NCBI RefSeq assembly: GCF_900156315.1
Contig: NZ_FTNI01000022.1
Coordinates: forward strand, 26,751-90,750
Length of the DNA: 64,000 bases
Source of the DNA: Microbispora rosea
Lineage (GTDB): Bacteria; Actinomycetota; Actinomycetes; Streptosporangiales; Streptosporangiaceae
Reading direction: 5' to 3'
Numbering within the stretch: position 1 is the stretch's first letter; every line of letters begins with the position of its first letter. The notes beneath the pieces are model-generated. The model made no database searches and was not told the DNA's origin. It worked only from the letters and a program-made list of their open reading frames with translations. This document shows, piece after piece, positions 25,658 through 35,824 of this stretch. The position numbers and the translations under genes are program-made.

Positions 25658-26041
25658 TCACGCCTCGCTGGCGTGGGCCGCCAGGACGCGCCAGCCGTAC
25701 TCGTCGGTGTGCACCCATGTGCGCGTGTAGCGCAGCCGGCCGGCGAACGGCTCGCCGGCGAAGGCGCCTTCAAGGGTGCCGAGGAAGCACGTGACTCCGG
25801 TCGTCCCCGAGACGACGACGGTGAGGTCCTCCTCGGCCACCTTCGTCATCACCTGCGTACGCGAACGGTGGTTGTGGAGATCGAGCGGCTTGGCCTCCGT
25901 GTGCAGCCGGCCGTCCGGCGGTCCCGTGAAGACCAGCCGCTCGTCGAGTAGCCGGTCGAGCTCCTCCACGTCACCCAGGAGCTGCGCCTTCTGCAGTCGC
26001 CGCTCGGCCTCGTACAGGTCGTCCAGAAGAGTGCCTGCCAT
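25658..26041 (-). CDS. NTF2-like protein (DUF4440)
   Basis: A 127-residue small alpha/beta-barrel protein. The N-terminal helix pattern (LYEAERRLQKAQLLGDVEELDRLL) followed by LVFTGPPDGRLHTEAK and the closing strand YTRTWVHTDEYGWRVLAAHAS is typical of the DUF4440/SnoaL-like NTF2 fold. Members bind or isomerise small molecules or act as stress proteins. No catalytic residues can be assigned. It has its own terminator and is about 75 bases from the DUF11 gene. Confidence 0.82.
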   Translation of the reverse strand: MAGTLLDDLYEAERRLQKAQLLGDVEELDRLLDERLVFTGPPDGRLHTEAKPLDLHNHRSRTQVMTKVAEEDLTVVVSGTTGVTCFLGTLEGAFAGEPFAGRLRYTRTWVHTDEYGWRVLAAHASEA

Positions 26042-26116
26042 GTCGGTCCTCTCCGTCGTGGCGCGTCTTCGGCGACAACGGTAGTCCCGGCGGCCAGTAG
26101 CGGTTTCAGCGGCTCA

Positions 26117-27667
26117 CTACCCGGCGTTCCGCGTGCTCCCGGGCGCGCAGAACGGGCAGAACGGCTCGCGCTGGACGCACACCTTGACCGCGTCGCTGTC
26201 GTTGGCCCGGTCGAGGTCGAGCTCCTTGCCGCTGACGGTGGCGGTGTTGACCGTCTCTCCGACCGCGGTGGCCTTGGCCCGGACGACCAGCGTGGCCGTC
26301 GCGCCACTGGCCAGCGTTCCCACGTTCCACGTTCCCCCGGCGTACGTGCCGGTCGAGCGCGTGGACGACACGAAGGCGAGGTTGGCCGGCAGGACGTCCT
26401 TGACGGCGACGCCGGTGGCGTCGTCGGGCCCGGCGTTGGCGACCGTGACACGGTAGATGACCGTCTCGCCCACGGTGACCTCGGTCTTGTCCGCGGACTT
26501 GACCACGCTCAGGTCGACCGCCGGGTTGACCCCGGTGACGGCCTCACCGCTGGTGGAGGCCAGCGGCTCGGGCTCGGAGCCGAGCCGGTTCTCGTAGGCG
26601 ACCGCGCCGCTGTTGACGACCTGCTTGCCCGCGGCCTGCCTGCCGACCTTGACCCGGAACTCCACGGTGGCGCCGTCCGGCAGGGCGGTGTCGTTGGCCA
26701 GCCTGCCTCCCGCCGTGCCCGTGGCGCCCTCTCCCAGCCTGAAGGAGATCACACCGGTGGCGGCGTCGAACTCGGCCTGGTCGTCGCCGGCCTGGTCGGT
26801 CATGGCGCCGCTGCCCGGGCCGCCCACGACGCGCAGCGAGCCCGGCACGTAGGCGGTCCCGGCCGGGACCTTGTCGGTGAGCCGGACGTTCTGCGCCACG
26901 TCGCCGCCCTTGTTGACGGCGGTCAGCCGGTAGGTGATCTCGGCGCCGACGTTCACCGGCCCCTGCGGGCTCGCCGACTTGGTGACGACCACGCACGCGG
27001 GGGTGCCGAAGAAGACGTCGTCGAGGAAGTTGCCGACCGACGCGTTGCCGCCGGCAGCGGAAATGGAGCGGAAGGCGAACCTGGTGGTCGTCTGCCCGGC
27101 GGGCACGGTGTAGGTGCCGTGGTAGGTGCCCCACTTCCCGTTGCCGTCGGACATGGTCCCCTGCTGGACGGGACCCGAGGGAGCGCCGATGTCCAGCGCC
27201 ATCTGGTCGGTGCCGAGCCGCCCGCGGTGGGACAGCCGCCAGTAGAGCTTCTGCCCGGGGGTGGTCGGACGGTCCTGGTAGAGGGTCGAGACCTGGTTGG
27301 CGTTCAGCTCCGCGAACTGCGCGCCCTCGACCGCCGGAACGTTCATCCGGGGGCTCCAGAGCTCGATCATGTGGTCGGTGGCGGTCGTCCGCCAGCCCGG
27401 CACCGCGTTCGGGTTCTTCTGCGAGGCGTCGGGGAACGGAGCCCACGTCCCGGCGACGCCGGGCTTCTCGAAACCGCCGTTGACCAGCGCCACCTGCTCA
27501 GGACACGACGCGGGGTCCGGCGCCGCCGCCCGCGGCGTCACCGTGGCCACGGCCTCGGTGCGGGCGGGCGCGGCGTCGGCGGGGACCGCTCCGGACAGCG
27601 CCAGGGGGACCGCCGCCGCCACCAGGGCGGCGACGGGGTAACACATCCTGTGGATGTGCCTCATCAT
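26117..27667 (-). CDS. Secreted surface protein with DUF11 repeats
   Basis: A 516-residue exported protein. A signal peptide (to about 35) precedes an N-terminal beta-sandwich (about 50-225: VNGGFEKPG, DHMIELWSP, QTTTRFAFRSIS, GNFLDDVFFG) like those of DUF642 or carbohydrate-binding-type domains. Two DUF11 repeats follow (about 230-360 with VTKSASPQGPVNVGAEITY, and about 390-500 with VVKSADKTEVTVGETVIY). The C-terminus ends in FCPFC with no LPXTG or membrane anchor, so the protein is probably released or held by other means. The tandem ATGATG start is preceded by GAGAGGA. It probably works in adhesion or as a structural stalk; no enzyme motif is present. Confidence 0.85.
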   Translation of the reverse strand: MMRHIHRMCYPVAALVAAAVPLALSGAVPADAAPARTEAVATVTPRAAAPDPASCPEQVALVNGGFEKPGVAGTWAPFPDASQKNPNAVPGWRTTATDHMIELWSPRMNVPAVEGAQFAELNANQVSTLYQDRPTTPGQKLYWRLSHRGRLGTDQMALDIGAPSGPVQQGTMSDGNGKWGTYHGTYTVPAGQTTTRFAFRSISAAGGNASVGNFLDDVFFGTPACVVVTKSASPQGPVNVGAEITYRLTAVNKGGDVAQNVRLTDKVPAGTAYVPGSLRVVGGPGSGAMTDQAGDDQAEFDAATGVISFRLGEGATGTAGGRLANDTALPDGATVEFRVKVGRQAAGKQVVNSGAVAYENRLGSEPEPLASTSGEAVTGVNPAVDLSVVKSADKTEVTVGETVIYRVTVANAGPDDATGVAVKDVLPANLAFVSSTRSTGTYAGGTWNVGTLASGATATLVVRAKATAVGETVNTATVSGKELDLDRANDSDAVKVCVQREPFCPFCAPGSTRNAG

Positions 27668-27831
27668 GAACGTCCTCTCGTCGTGGCGATTCACCAGGCC
27701 GTGCGACCGGCGCTGGCACCGCACGGAAGATTCGTCCGACGCGGACGAGAGGAGCGGCACGACACGTGTGGCCGTGCCAACAGTTGGCCGGATCTTGTTC
27801 TCTCACGACCCTGCGCAGGCAAGATCCGGAT

Positions 27832-28230
27832 CTATGTCGAGGGCTCCCACGGCCAGAACTGGACCAAGAACCGCTCCCGCGGATCCGCTTCGTCATCGGC
27901 CCGCGTGTACACCCGTACGTTCCACAGCCGTTCCGGCTCGCCAAGGAGCAGGAACCCGTCCTGCACGTCCGTGTACAGCCCGGTCGCGCAGACCTCTCCG
28001 GTCTCCGAGCGGAACACGCCGATGACCACATCCGCCCACGCGTCGCGCTGGTCCCCCGGCTCGTCGTCCCACGCTTCGAGCGTGAGGCTCACGAGATCGT
28101 CCTCCGCCGAGAGCCCGAGGCCGCGGCGGTCGGACGGCTCGAAAGGGTCCCAGGACGACGACATGTCGACGATGAAGAAGGTCCCGTCGTGGACGTCCAC
28201 CTCGCAGTCACTACGGGAGATCAGGGGCAT
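27832..28230 (-). CDS. Hypothetical acidic protein downstream of STAND regulator
   Basis: A 132-residue acidic protein with no recognised family. It has many Trp/Asp residues (FFIVDMSSSWDPFEPS, VQFWPWEPS), a beta-rich look and no signal peptide or membrane helix. The ATG at 28230 lies 20 bases inside the 3' end of the STAND regulator gene, so the two are translationally linked. It may be the regulator's small partner or target. Function is unknown. Confidence 0.65.
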   Translation of the reverse strand: MPLISRSDCEVDVHDGTFFIVDMSSSWDPFEPSDRRGLGLSAEDDLVSLTLEAWDDEPGDQRDAWADVVIGVFRSETGEVCATGLYTDVQDGFLLLGEPERLWNVRVYTRADDEADPRERFLVQFWPWEPST

Positions 28231-30502
28231 GCGGGCCGCCTCTGGTGTGACGGGTGACGTACGAGCGATCCCGCGCCGCGCGGGCGAGCTCCTCGTCGTG
28301 CGGCCGGTCCAGCTCACGCGCGAGCTCGATCGTCCGGTCGAGCAGTGCCAGCGCCTCGTCGCAGCGGCCCGCCGCACGGCACGTCTCGGCGTAGGTGTGC
28401 AGGAAGTCGATCTCCAGCTGCACCTCGGCCAGCGGCTCCAGCAGCTCGAAGGCCCGCCGGTGGTGTTCGAGCGCCTTCTCGGGTGAACCCGCGATCCGCA
28501 GCGCGACACCGAGATAGTTATGGCACCACGCCTGGTTGTGCTGGAGACTGTGCTGCTCGGACAGCTTCAACGCGTCATGCAGGATGCGCAGCGACTCCGC
28601 CGGGTCGTCCGGCGCCAGCGCGAGACCGAGGGTGACGAGCCCGGTGACCTGTGCGGGCCCGTCCGCCAGCGCGATGGCCGCCTGGGCGAGTTCGACGGCT
28701 TCGCCGCGCCGCCCGAGGTGAAGCGTCACCCATCCGTCGAAGGCCAGCGCCTGCGACTGCCCCATGCGGCGCCCGAGCTTCTCGAACAGCTCGCGTGCCC
28801 GCCGGAAGTGCGCCTGCGCCGCTTCGAGGTCGCCGAGATCGCGGCGTACGAAGCCGATGCGCAGCGCGAGGGCGGCCGCGGTGTCATCGTCCGGTCCCGA
28901 ACGCTCGGCCGCCTCGTAGGCGGAGAGCGCCTCGCCGAGGCGTCCGGCGGCGGCACGGGCGAAGCCGAGGTCCGCGAGCAGCGCGGCCCGCTGCTGATCG
29001 CGGCCGAGACGTCCCGCGGCGTCCGCGGCGGCTTCGAGCAGGCGGGCCTGGTCGTCGGTTCCGCGGTGCCGGAAGAACCAGACCCGCATGGCCTGCGGCA
29101 GCTCGGCCACCACCTCGTCCACGCCGAGCCGTACGGCGGCGTCGAAGCAGGCCACCAGGTTGACGTACTCGAGGTCGAACCAGGCCATGGCCTGCGCCGG
29201 ATCTCCCTGCGAGGGTTCCCTGCGGTGTGGCGAAGGCAGGGTCCGATCGTGGGCGACGGCCTGCGTCAGGTAGTGCGTCAAAACCCGGCGCAGGGCGGCT
29301 TCGGCCCGTGGCTCCTCGTCGGCGGCGAGGTCCGCCGCGTACTGCCGGATCAGATCGTGCATCCGGTATCGCCCGGGCGAGAGCTCCTGGACCAGGTGGG
29401 CGTCGACCAGCTCCTCCAGCGCCGCGCCGGCCCGGTCGGGCGGCATGTCGGTGAGCGCGCCCGCCACCGGCGCGTCGAAGTCGGTGCCCGGCAGCACGCC
29501 CAGCAGCCGGAACATGCGGCGCTGGACCGTGTCGAGCTGCTGCAGCGACATGCCGAAGGCCGAGTCGAAGCGGCTGGGGGTGGCACGCAGCCGCTCGGCC
29601 AGCACGGCCACCGTCCAGCCCGGGCGGTGGCGAAGCCGCGCGCCCGCCATCCGCAGCGCCAGCGGGAGCCCGCCGCACTGCCGCAGCACCTGACCGACCG
29701 CTTCCTCTTCTGCGAGCGAGAGCCCGGCCGCCCGGCCGAACAGGTGCGCCGCGTCGTCGTCGGCCAGCGGTTCCAGGGACACCGGCGGCACCGCGTCCAG
29801 GCTGACCAGCCGGTGACGACTGGTGACCAGGACCGCGGACTTCCCCGCGCCCGGGAGCAGCGGACGCACCTGCTCCGCGTCGACCGCGTTGTCGAGCACG
29901 ACGAGAACCCGCAGGCGGGACAGCTCCGACCGCCACAGCGCCGCGCGTTCGGCGGTGCCGGCCGGGGGGTGGGTGACGTCCAGCGCGCCCAGCAGACGGC
30001 CCAGCGCGGCGTGCGGCTCCAGCGGCTCCTGCCCCGGGGTGAATCCCTGCAGGTCGAGATAGAGCCCGCCGTCCGGAAACGCGGGGACCAGCCGATGGGC
30101 CGCATGCACGGCCAGGCTGGTCTTGCCGACGCCCGCCATGCCGTCGATCGCTGCCGCGCCGGTGGTGCGGATCAGCTCCTCGACCAGCGCGCACTCCGCT
30201 TCCCTGCCGGTGAAGTCGAACAGGTCCGCCGGCAGATCGTTGCGGCGCCGGGCGGGCGCCGCGCCGGCTTCGGCCGCCTCGGCCCACAGCGCGCGCAGTG
30301 GCCGGGGATCGCGTCCCACGGCCCGGCACAGCGCCACGACGGCATCCCACGGCGGCACGAGCCGGCCGGTCAGATATCGCGACAACGACGAGCTGCTCAG
30401 ACCCGTCTGGCGGGCGAGGGCGCGCAGGCTGAGCCCGCTCAGCTCCTTGATCCGGGCGAGCTGAGCCACCAGTCGTTCCTGGGGGCTGGACACGTGCAAC
30501 AC
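28211..30502 (-). CDS. STAND-type regulator: XRE HTH + NB-ARC ATPase + TPR repeats
   Basis: A 763-residue signal-transduction ATPase. The XRE helix-turn-helix is at about 15-65 ([21 protein letters not shown]). The NB-ARC ATPase has P-loop GMAGVGKT at 121-128 and Walker [12 protein letters not shown] winged-helix region contains the MHDLIRQYA motif, and TPR-like helices fill the C-terminal third. It resembles AfsR-type regulators but has an XRE rather than a SARP DNA-binding domain. Such proteins assemble on a signal and control transcription. The small gene overlapping its end is its likely co-regulated partner. Confidence 0.88.
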   Translation of the reverse strand: MLHVSSPQERLVAQLARIKELSGLSLRALARQTGLSSSSLSRYLTGRLVPPWDAVVALCRAVGRDPRPLRALWAEAAEAGAAPARRRNDLPADLFDFTGREAECALVEELIRTTGAAAIDGMAGVGKTSLAVHAAHRLVPAFPDGGLYLDLQGFTPGQEPLEPHAALGRLLGALDVTHPPAGTAERAALWRSELSRLRVLVVLDNAVDAEQVRPLLPGAGKSAVLVTSRHRLVSLDAVPPVSLEPLADDDAAHLFGRAAGLSLAEEEAVGQVLRQCGGLPLALRMAGARLRHRPGWTVAVLAERLRATPSRFDSAFGMSLQQLDTVQRRMFRLLGVLPGTDFDAPVAGALTDMPPDRAGAALEELVDAHLVQELSPGRYRMHDLIRQYAADLAADEEPRAEAALRRVLTHYLTQAVAHDRTLPSPHRREPSQGDPAQAMAWFDLEYVNLVACFDAAVRLGVDEVVAELPQAMRVWFFRHRGTDDQARLLEAAADAAGRLGRDQQRAALLADLGFARAAAGRLGEALSAYEAAERSGPDDDTAAALALRIGFVRRDLGDLEAAQAHFRRARELFEKLGRRMGQSQALAFDGWVTLHLGRRGEAVELAQAAIALADGPAQVTGLVTLGLALAPDDPAESLRILHDALKLSEQHSLQHNQAWCHNYLGVALRIAGSPEKALEHHRRAFELLEPLAEVQLEIDFLHTYAETCRAAGRCDEALALLDRTIELARELDRPHDEELARAARDRSYVTRHTRGGPHAPDLP

Positions 30503-30678
30503 CGTACCCGTCCCGGCCCACGCGGACGGATCGGCGACGCGTTCGCGCAGCTCAGCCGGGTTCTTGGTGTCCCACGGTGTCCCACGGACCAGGCGGGACC
30601 CGCCGCGCCGATGGTCGGATGGCTCCTGTCGGAAACACCCGGAACGAACTGCCGGAACCCCGCGGCGAAGGAGAAACG

Positions 30679-31134
30679 ATGTCGACCGAGCGCATGCCGA
30701 ACCCGGCGGCCTTGATCCCCGAGGCCATGGAGGCTCTGATGGCGGTCAACAGGGCCGTCGCGGGCGCCGGAGTCGACGCCAGGCTGCTGGCGCTGAGCCA
30801 CCTGCGGACCAGCCAGATCAACGGCTGCGCTCCCTGTGTCGCCGGCGGCGTCCACCAGGCCCAGCGGCACGGCGTGACCGCGGACCAGGTGCATGCCGTC
30901 GCCGCGTGGCGGGAGACGCCGTGGTTCAGCGACGAGGAGCGCGCCGCGCTGGCCCTGACCGAGGCCGTGACCCGGCTCGCCGACCGTCCGGACCCGGTGC
31001 CGGACCACGTGTGGGACATGGCCGCCAAGCACTTCGACCAGAAGGAACTGGCCGCACTCCTGCTCAACATCGCGATCACCAACGCCTTCAACCGGCTCAA
31101 CGTGCCGACCCGCCGGCAGGCGGGCCAGTGGTGA
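30679..31134 (+). CDS. Carboxymuconolactone decarboxylase/AhpD-like protein
   Basis: A 151-residue all-helical protein with the AhpD redox motif [10 protein letters not shown] (CxxC then His), as in alkylhydroperoxidase-like members of the family; lactone decarboxylation is therefore less likely. It begins at the ATG 30679 after GGAGAAACG. It is divergent from the STAND regulator and followed after 56 bases by a DUF1801 gene, probably in one transcript. Expected role: peroxide removal using a thiol relay. Confidence 0.88.
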   Translation: MSTERMPNPAALIPEAMEALMAVNRAVAGAGVDARLLALSHLRTSQINGCAPCVAGGVHQAQRHGVTADQVHAVAAWRETPWFSDEERAALALTEAVTRLADRPDPVPDHVWDMAAKHFDQKELAALLLNIAITNAFNRLNVPTRRQAGQW

Positions 31135-31190
31135 CGCCGTCCCCGATCAGCACCACCCGAAGCCGCACGTCACAGAGAGAGGAAGTCGTC

Positions 31191-31649
31191 ATGCCGACCA
31201 CGCCGAAGACCACCACCGCCAAGGGCCAGAAGTACGACGGGTTCACCGAGGAAGAGCGCGACGCGATGAAGGAGCGCGCCAAGGAGCTGAAGACGAGCGC
31301 CCGGCGGGGCGCCAAGGCCGACACGGAGAGCGAGGTGCTCGCGAAGATCGCCGAGATGCCGGAATCCGACCGCGTGATCGCCGAGCGGTTGCACGCCGTG
31401 ATCAAGGCCAGCGCGCCCACCCTGACGCCGAAGCTGTGGTACGGGATGCCGGCGTACGCCCGCGACGGCAAGATGATCTGCTTCTTCCAGTCCGCGGCCA
31501 AGTTCAAGGCCCGGTACGCGACGCTCGGCTTCAGCGACGCGGCGAACCTCGACGACGGCGCCATGTGGCCGGCGTCGTACGCCCTGACCGAGCTGACCGC
31601 CGACGTCGAGGCGAGGATCGCGGCGCTCCTGAAGCAGGCGCTGAGCTGA
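31191..31649 (+). CDS. DUF1801 family protein
   Basis: A 152-residue soluble protein. The Lys/Glu-rich N-terminus (about 1-45) is followed by a DUF1801 domain with the typical [18 protein letters not shown] segment and the C-terminal helical end [19 protein letters not shown]. Some relatives, such as the Fra/YdhG group, are linked to iron handling, but most are uncharacterised. It is preceded by AGAGGAAG and sits in a likely operon with the AhpD-like gene. Confidence 0.85.
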   Translation: MPTTPKTTTAKGQKYDGFTEEERDAMKERAKELKTSARRGAKADTESEVLAKIAEMPESDRVIAERLHAVIKASAPTLTPKLWYGMPAYARDGKMICFFQSAAKFKARYATLGFSDAANLDDGAMWPASYALTELTADVEARIAALLKQALS

Positions 31650-32373
31650 GGAGGTCTGACCGGGAACCGGCCTCCGGCCTGCCGCTTCGGACAGGCACGG
31701 AGGTCAGCCGAGGGCGATCGGCATCCGGTCCGCCACCCATGCCGTCCAGCCGAGGGGCGCTGGCGCACGGATGGTTCTCGGGGGCCAGAACCATGTTGCT
31801 GGAGATCTTGGTGCGGAACATGCCCGGTTCCACCAGCAGCACCCGGATGCCCAGCGGTGTCAGTTCGCTCGACAGCGCCTCGCTGAAGGCCTCGAGCGCG
31901 TGCTTCGCCGCGTCGTAGCCGGCCAGCCCCGGGTAGGTCATCCGGCCGCCCAGGGAGCTCATCTGCACGATCGTCCCGCTGCGCTGCTCGCGCATCAGAG
32001 GGACGATCGCCTTGGTGACCTCCGCGGCGCCGAAGAAGTTCACCTCCATCAGTGCACGCAACTGCTCCATCGAGGTTTCCTCGACAGCCCCGATCATGGT
32101 GAACCCGGCGTTGTTCACCAGGACGTCGATCCGGCCGTACAACGCCAGCGTGGCCCGCACCGCGGCGTCGATCGAGGCCCGTTCGGTGACCTCGAGCGCC
32201 ACGGTGCTGATCCGGCCCTCGCCCTGGCCGGCCAGCTCGCTCAGGGTTTCCGGCCGCCGGGCGGTGGCCATCACCCGGTCTCCGGCGGCCGCCGCCGCCA
32301 GGGCCAGTTCGCGGCCGAAACCGGAGGAACACCCGGTGATCAACCAGACCCGGCCCTGCGTGTCGTCCTGCAT
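31531..32373 (-). CDS. Short-chain dehydrogenase with damaged C-terminus
   Basis: The first ~200 residues from the ATG at 32373 are a normal [11 protein letters not shown] cofactor motif, [19 protein letters not shown] and YDAAK active site, ending in [20 protein letters not shown]. From there the reading frame turns into Pro/Arg/Ser-rich sequence that runs antisense into the DUF1801 gene. A normal SDR would have 60-80 more ordered residues. In the other frame near 31705-31750 a short peptide ending in [11 protein letters not shown] and a stop could be the lost end, implying deletion plus frameshift. It is divergent from a LysR gene that probably regulated it. An active enzyme is possible but doubtful. 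Confidence 0.6.
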   Translation of the reverse strand: MQDDTQGRVWLITGCSSGFGRELALAAAAAGDRVMATARRPETLSELAGQGEGRISTVALEVTERASIDAAVRATLALYGRIDVLVNNAGFTMIGAVEETSMEQLRALMEVNFFGAAEVTKAIVPLMREQRSGTIVQMSSLGGRMTYPGLAGYDAAKHALEAFSEALSSELTPLGIRVLLVEPGMFRTKISSNMVLAPENHPCASAPRLDGMGGGPDADRPRLTSVPVRSGRPEAGSRSDLLSSAPASGAPRSSPRRRRSARSGRTTPATWRRRRGSPRR

Positions 32374-32473
32374 CTTTCCGCTCCCCGTTACGTGGTCGTC
32401 GTGAACACCGACGATGCTGCCCGCGGGTGGCCTGCTACGCACCGGTTGCCTGGTGCGGCGGTAGGCTCAGCCT

Positions 32474-33376
32474 GTGACCCCTGACCTGCGACAACTCAGG
32501 TATTTCGTCGCCGTCGCCGAGGAGTCGAGCTTCACTCGGGCCGCCACTCGGCTGATGATCACGCAGCAGTCGCTGTCGCAGCAGATCAAGACACTGGAAC
32601 GGATCTTGTGCGCGAGACTGTTCGACCGAGACAGTCGCGGCACCAGCCTGACCGATACCGGAGCGTTGTTCCTGCCCGAGGCACGCGCGGTGCTGGACCG
32701 TGCCGACGAGGCCGTCGCCGTGGTTCGAGGAGCCGTACGCGGGGAGATCGGCGAGCTCCGTCTGGCCTTCCTGGCGACGACGGCCAACCACCTCCTCCCA
32801 CCGGTTGTCCGCATCGCCCGGGAACATCTCCCCCACCTGAGACTCACCACCGAGGAGACCACCATCGGGCCGCTCGTCGAAGGCCTGTTCGACGGCCGCT
32901 ACGATCTCGCGTTCACCCGCCCGCCGCAGGTCCCCGGCCTTGCCGCCCGTACCGTCGCCACCGAACAGGTGTGCGTCGTCCTGCCCCAGGGGCATCCGCT
33001 CGCCGACCGCACCGAGCTGACCCTGCCGGCGCTGGCGAACGAACGCTGGGTGATGACCCCGCGCAGTTCCTGGGAACCCTGGCATCAGAAGTTCGACGAG
33101 AGCTTCCGCGCCGCCGGGTTCACTCCCCACGTCGTCGCCCGGGACGCAAGCGTGCAGGGGCTGCTCGGCCTCGTCGCCGCCGGTGTCGGAATCACCCGGC
33201 TCGGCTGGTCGGCCCACAACCTGCGCCGCACCGGCGTGGTGTTCATCCCGCTCGCCGGGGAGAGCATGCCGACCGAGATGGTCTGGCGGCGCGGCAACAC
33301 CTCGCCCGCGCTGCGCCGGATCGTGGACGTGGTGACCGACCTGGCCGCCACGACGGACCTCACCGCCACCGGCTGA
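32474..33376 (+). CDS. LysR-family transcriptional regulator
   Basis: A 300-residue regulator with the N-terminal winged helix-turn-helix (LRQLRYFVAVAEESSFTRAA, then LSQQIKTLE and LFDR) and a C-terminal periplasmic-binding-type effector domain. It is divergent from the damaged SDR gene over a 100-base gap, the standard layout for LysR control of its neighbour. The following SnoaL-like and GNAT genes may also be in its regulon. Confidence 0.93.
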   Translation: MTPDLRQLRYFVAVAEESSFTRAATRLMITQQSLSQQIKTLERILCARLFDRDSRGTSLTDTGALFLPEARAVLDRADEAVAVVRGAVRGEIGELRLAFLATTANHLLPPVVRIAREHLPHLRLTTEETTIGPLVEGLFDGRYDLAFTRPPQVPGLAARTVATEQVCVVLPQGHPLADRTELTLPALANERWVMTPRSSWEPWHQKFDESFRAAGFTPHVVARDASVQGLLGLVAAGVGITRLGWSAHNLRRTGVVFIPLAGESMPTEMVWRRGNTSPALRRIVDVVTDLAATTDLTATG

Positions 33377-33511
33377 CCTCGGCCAGGGACCACAGGCCTC
33401 GTCTGCCACCGCGCCAGGCAATCGCTGTTGGCCTCTCCGGACCCGGCCGGGCCAGTATCGCTCCTGGCAATGCAGCAGGGGGCACCGCCCCGCCGAGCAC
33501 AAGGAACCACC

Positions 33512-33976
33512 ATGAGCAGTCCCGACATGTTCCCCGAACAGTTCGCTGATCGGCTGGCGATCCGCGAACTGGTCGACGCCTACGCCCATCTGGCGGACCG
33601 ACGCGACGCCCAGGGCCAGGCGGCGCTCTTCACCGACGACGCCCGCGTCGCGGTGTACGACGGCGAGCCCGGCACCACCGGCCCGGCGCAGACCCTCAAC
33701 GGCCGCGACGAGCTGGCCGCCGCCTTCGGCTCGCTGCGGACCTACGACAAGACGACGCACTTCATCGGTCAGAGCACGGTGACCGTCGACGGCGACCGCG
33801 CGACCGGGGAAACCTACTGCCTGGCGCACCATCTCTGGACCGAGGAGGGGCAGCGCACCCTCATGGTCATGTCGATCCGCTACCACGACGCCTTCGTCCG
33901 GCAGGACAGCCGATGGCATTTCGCCGAGCGCCGGCTCATCGTCGACTGGGTCGACCGCCGGCCTTCGACCGTCTGA
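33512..33976 (+). CDS. SnoaL-like/NTF2-fold protein
   Basis: A 154-residue protein with the pattern LAIRELVDAYAHLADRRDAQG at the N-terminus and GQSTVTVDGDRATGETYC and RWHFAERRLIVDWV later, matching the SnoaL_4 branch of the NTF2 fold. Members include polyketide cyclases, isomerases and proteins of unknown role. The catalytic Asp/His positions cannot be fixed here. It is 135 bases after the LysR gene. Confidence 0.86.
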   Translation: MSSPDMFPEQFADRLAIRELVDAYAHLADRRDAQGQAALFTDDARVAVYDGEPGTTGPAQTLNGRDELAAAFGSLRTYDKTTHFIGQSTVTVDGDRATGETYCLAHHLWTEEGQRTLMVMSIRYHDAFVRQDSRWHFAERRLIVDWVDRRPSTV

Positions 33977-33989
33977 GAGAGTGTTACGA

Positions 33990-34772
33990 ATGGATACCCC
34001 GATCATTCCGGCCGATGACCCGATCAAGCCGGTTGTGGCAGCGTACGCGGCCACCTTCGAGAAGCTCGCCGCTGCCACAGGTCACGCACGACGAGGGCCG
34101 AACGGCGCTGTGCTGGCCGTCTCCGGGGCTCCGATCGCCACGCTGAACGCCGTCATCAGCCCCGACGTGGAGCCGATCCCCGACGAGATAGCGGCGCTGG
34201 CGGCCTCCGAAGGCCGATGGGCGGTTCCCTGGAGCATCCATGTACGCGGAGAGGCGGGGCCTCTCGTCACCAAGGTGGCCGCAGAGCATGGGCTGACCCA
34301 GTTCACCAGACAGCCGTTGATGATACGCAGGCCCGAGCGAGGACTTCCGGCCGAACCGGCCGTCGACTCCCTGCGTATTCGCGCCGTGCCGGCCGATGAA
34401 CTCGACCTCTACGCCGAGACTGTCGCCGACGGCTTCGAGGCGCCACGCGAGATGTTCACGGTGATGGCCGACCGATCTCTCGCGAACGTCGACGGGCTCA
34501 CCTTCTACGTGGCAGAGCTGCGCGGCATACCGGTAGGGACGGGAATGACGGCCGTTTCGGGCGGCTTGACGGGAATCTTCAACATCACCACGCTCCCGGG
34601 CTACCGACGGCGGGGGTACGGACGGGCCGTCACGATGGCGATGGTCCGCGCGGGCTACGCCGCCGGCGCCACCACCGCCTACCTCTACGCGAGCACGATG
34701 GCCGAGTCCGTATACGAGTCGGCCGGCTTCCGTACCGAAGAACACCTGACCGTGATCACCGCTCCGGCGTAG
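33990..34772 (+). CDS. GNAT family N-acetyltransferase
   Basis: A 260-residue acetyltransferase. The C-terminal GNAT core has the acetyl-CoA pattern TTLPGYRRRGYGRAVTMAMV (R-R-G-Y-G-R), followed by YLYASTMAESVYESAGFRTEE, the closing motif of the fold. The N-terminal half is another alpha/beta region, as in two-lobed GNATs. The ATG at 33990 has GAGAGA nine bases upstream; a GTG at 33981 is also in frame. It begins 13 bases after the SnoaL-like stop, so the pair is an operon. Confidence 0.88.
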   Translation: MDTPIIPADDPIKPVVAAYAATFEKLAAATGHARRGPNGAVLAVSGAPIATLNAVISPDVEPIPDEIAALAASEGRWAVPWSIHVRGEAGPLVTKVAAEHGLTQFTRQPLMIRRPERGLPAEPAVDSLRIRAVPADELDLYAETVADGFEAPREMFTVMADRSLANVDGLTFYVAELRGIPVGTGMTAVSGGLTGIFNITTLPGYRRRGYGRAVTMAMVRAGYAAGATTAYLYASTMAESVYESAGFRTEEHLTVITAPA

Positions 34773-34797
34773 GGCGGCGCCGCGGCGGTTCCCGCGA

Positions 34798-35751
34798 TCA
34801 CGCATCACCTGCGCGAGAAGACCGGGCCGCGAGTGCGGTGCGCACCCGGTGGCGGTAGCGCAGCGGTGACTCGCCGACCTCACGTTTGAACGCTGTGCTG
34901 AACGCACTCTCGGACGCGTACCCCAGCTCCGCCGCCAGCGACCCGACCCGGACGTCCCCGTCGCGGAGAGCGCGCTGCGCCAGCAGCATCCGCCAGCGAT
35001 TGAGGTACGTCAGCGGCGGCATGCCCGACACGGTGCGGAACCGTTCGGCGAACGACGTCCGCGACATCGTCGCGGCCCGCGCCAACTCCTCCAGGCCCCA
35101 AGGCCTTCCGGGTTCGGCGTGCATGAGGCGGAGCGCCGGGCGCAGACGTTCGTCGGCCAGCACCCGCAGCCATCCCGGGGGGAGCTCGGCCTGGTCGACA
35201 AAGGCGCGCAGCACTTCGAGCAGCAGGAGCTGGCCGTACTGGCGGATCGCGAACGCCGAGCCCATCCGGTTGCCGGTCACCTCGTCGAACAGCCGGTCGA
35301 GGACGCCACGCAGGTCGGACGCCGCGGTGGTCGACGCCCGGATGTGCCCCACCGGCGGAAGCGCCTGCAGCAGCAGTGCCCGGCCGGCCGTGTTGAGGTC
35401 GACGCGTCCACCGATGAGGACGTCGTCGGTACCGCGGTCGGCGCTGGTGAGGCCGGCGGACGAGAAGTCCGCCTCGGGCACGACCTCGCGGCGCGGTCCG
35501 TCCCCGGAGCCACCCTCGATCTCCAGCCACGACCGGTTGTTCAGTACGGCGACTTCGCCCGGCCCGAGCTCGATCGGCCCGTCGACACCGTCGATGGTCA
35601 GCCGGGCCCGGCCGTACACCATCGCGAAGAACTTCAGCGGGGCGTCGACGGCCGCGCGCGACACCCACGGGCCCCGCATCGCGATCCCGCCGGTCAGCAG
35701 GCCGCGGACCTCGACCAGATCGAACACCTCGGACAGTTGGTCGGCGACCAT
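34798..35751 (-). CDS. AraC-family regulator with cupin-type N-terminal domain
   Basis: A 317-residue regulator. An N-terminal cupin (about 1-180) with YGRARLTIDG and ELGPGEVAVLN senses a ligand. The C-terminal AraC double helix-turn-helix (about 215-305) has WGLEELARAATMSRTSFAERF and VGSLAAELGYASESAFSTAF. The ATG at 35751 is preferred; a GTG at 35784 would add 11 residues. It is divergent from the SDR gene at 35825 and likely controls it. Confidence 0.92.
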   Translation of the reverse strand: MVADQLSEVFDLVEVRGLLTGGIAMRGPWVSRAAVDAPLKFFAMVYGRARLTIDGVDGPIELGPGEVAVLNNRSWLEIEGGSGDGPRREVVPEADFSSAGLTSADRGTDDVLIGGRVDLNTAGRALLLQALPPVGHIRASTTAASDLRGVLDRLFDEVTGNRMGSAFAIRQYGQLLLLEVLRAFVDQAELPPGWLRVLADERLRPALRLMHAEPGRPWGLEELARAATMSRTSFAERFRTVSGMPPLTYLNRWRMLLAQRALRDGDVRVGSLAAELGYASESAFSTAFKREVGESPLRYRHRVRTALAARSSRAGDA

Positions 35752-35824
35752 GACCGTACTATCGCGCAAGAAATGCGGACTCACAACTATTCAGAGTACG
35801 AACGGTCGCGAGCACGATGGTGCC

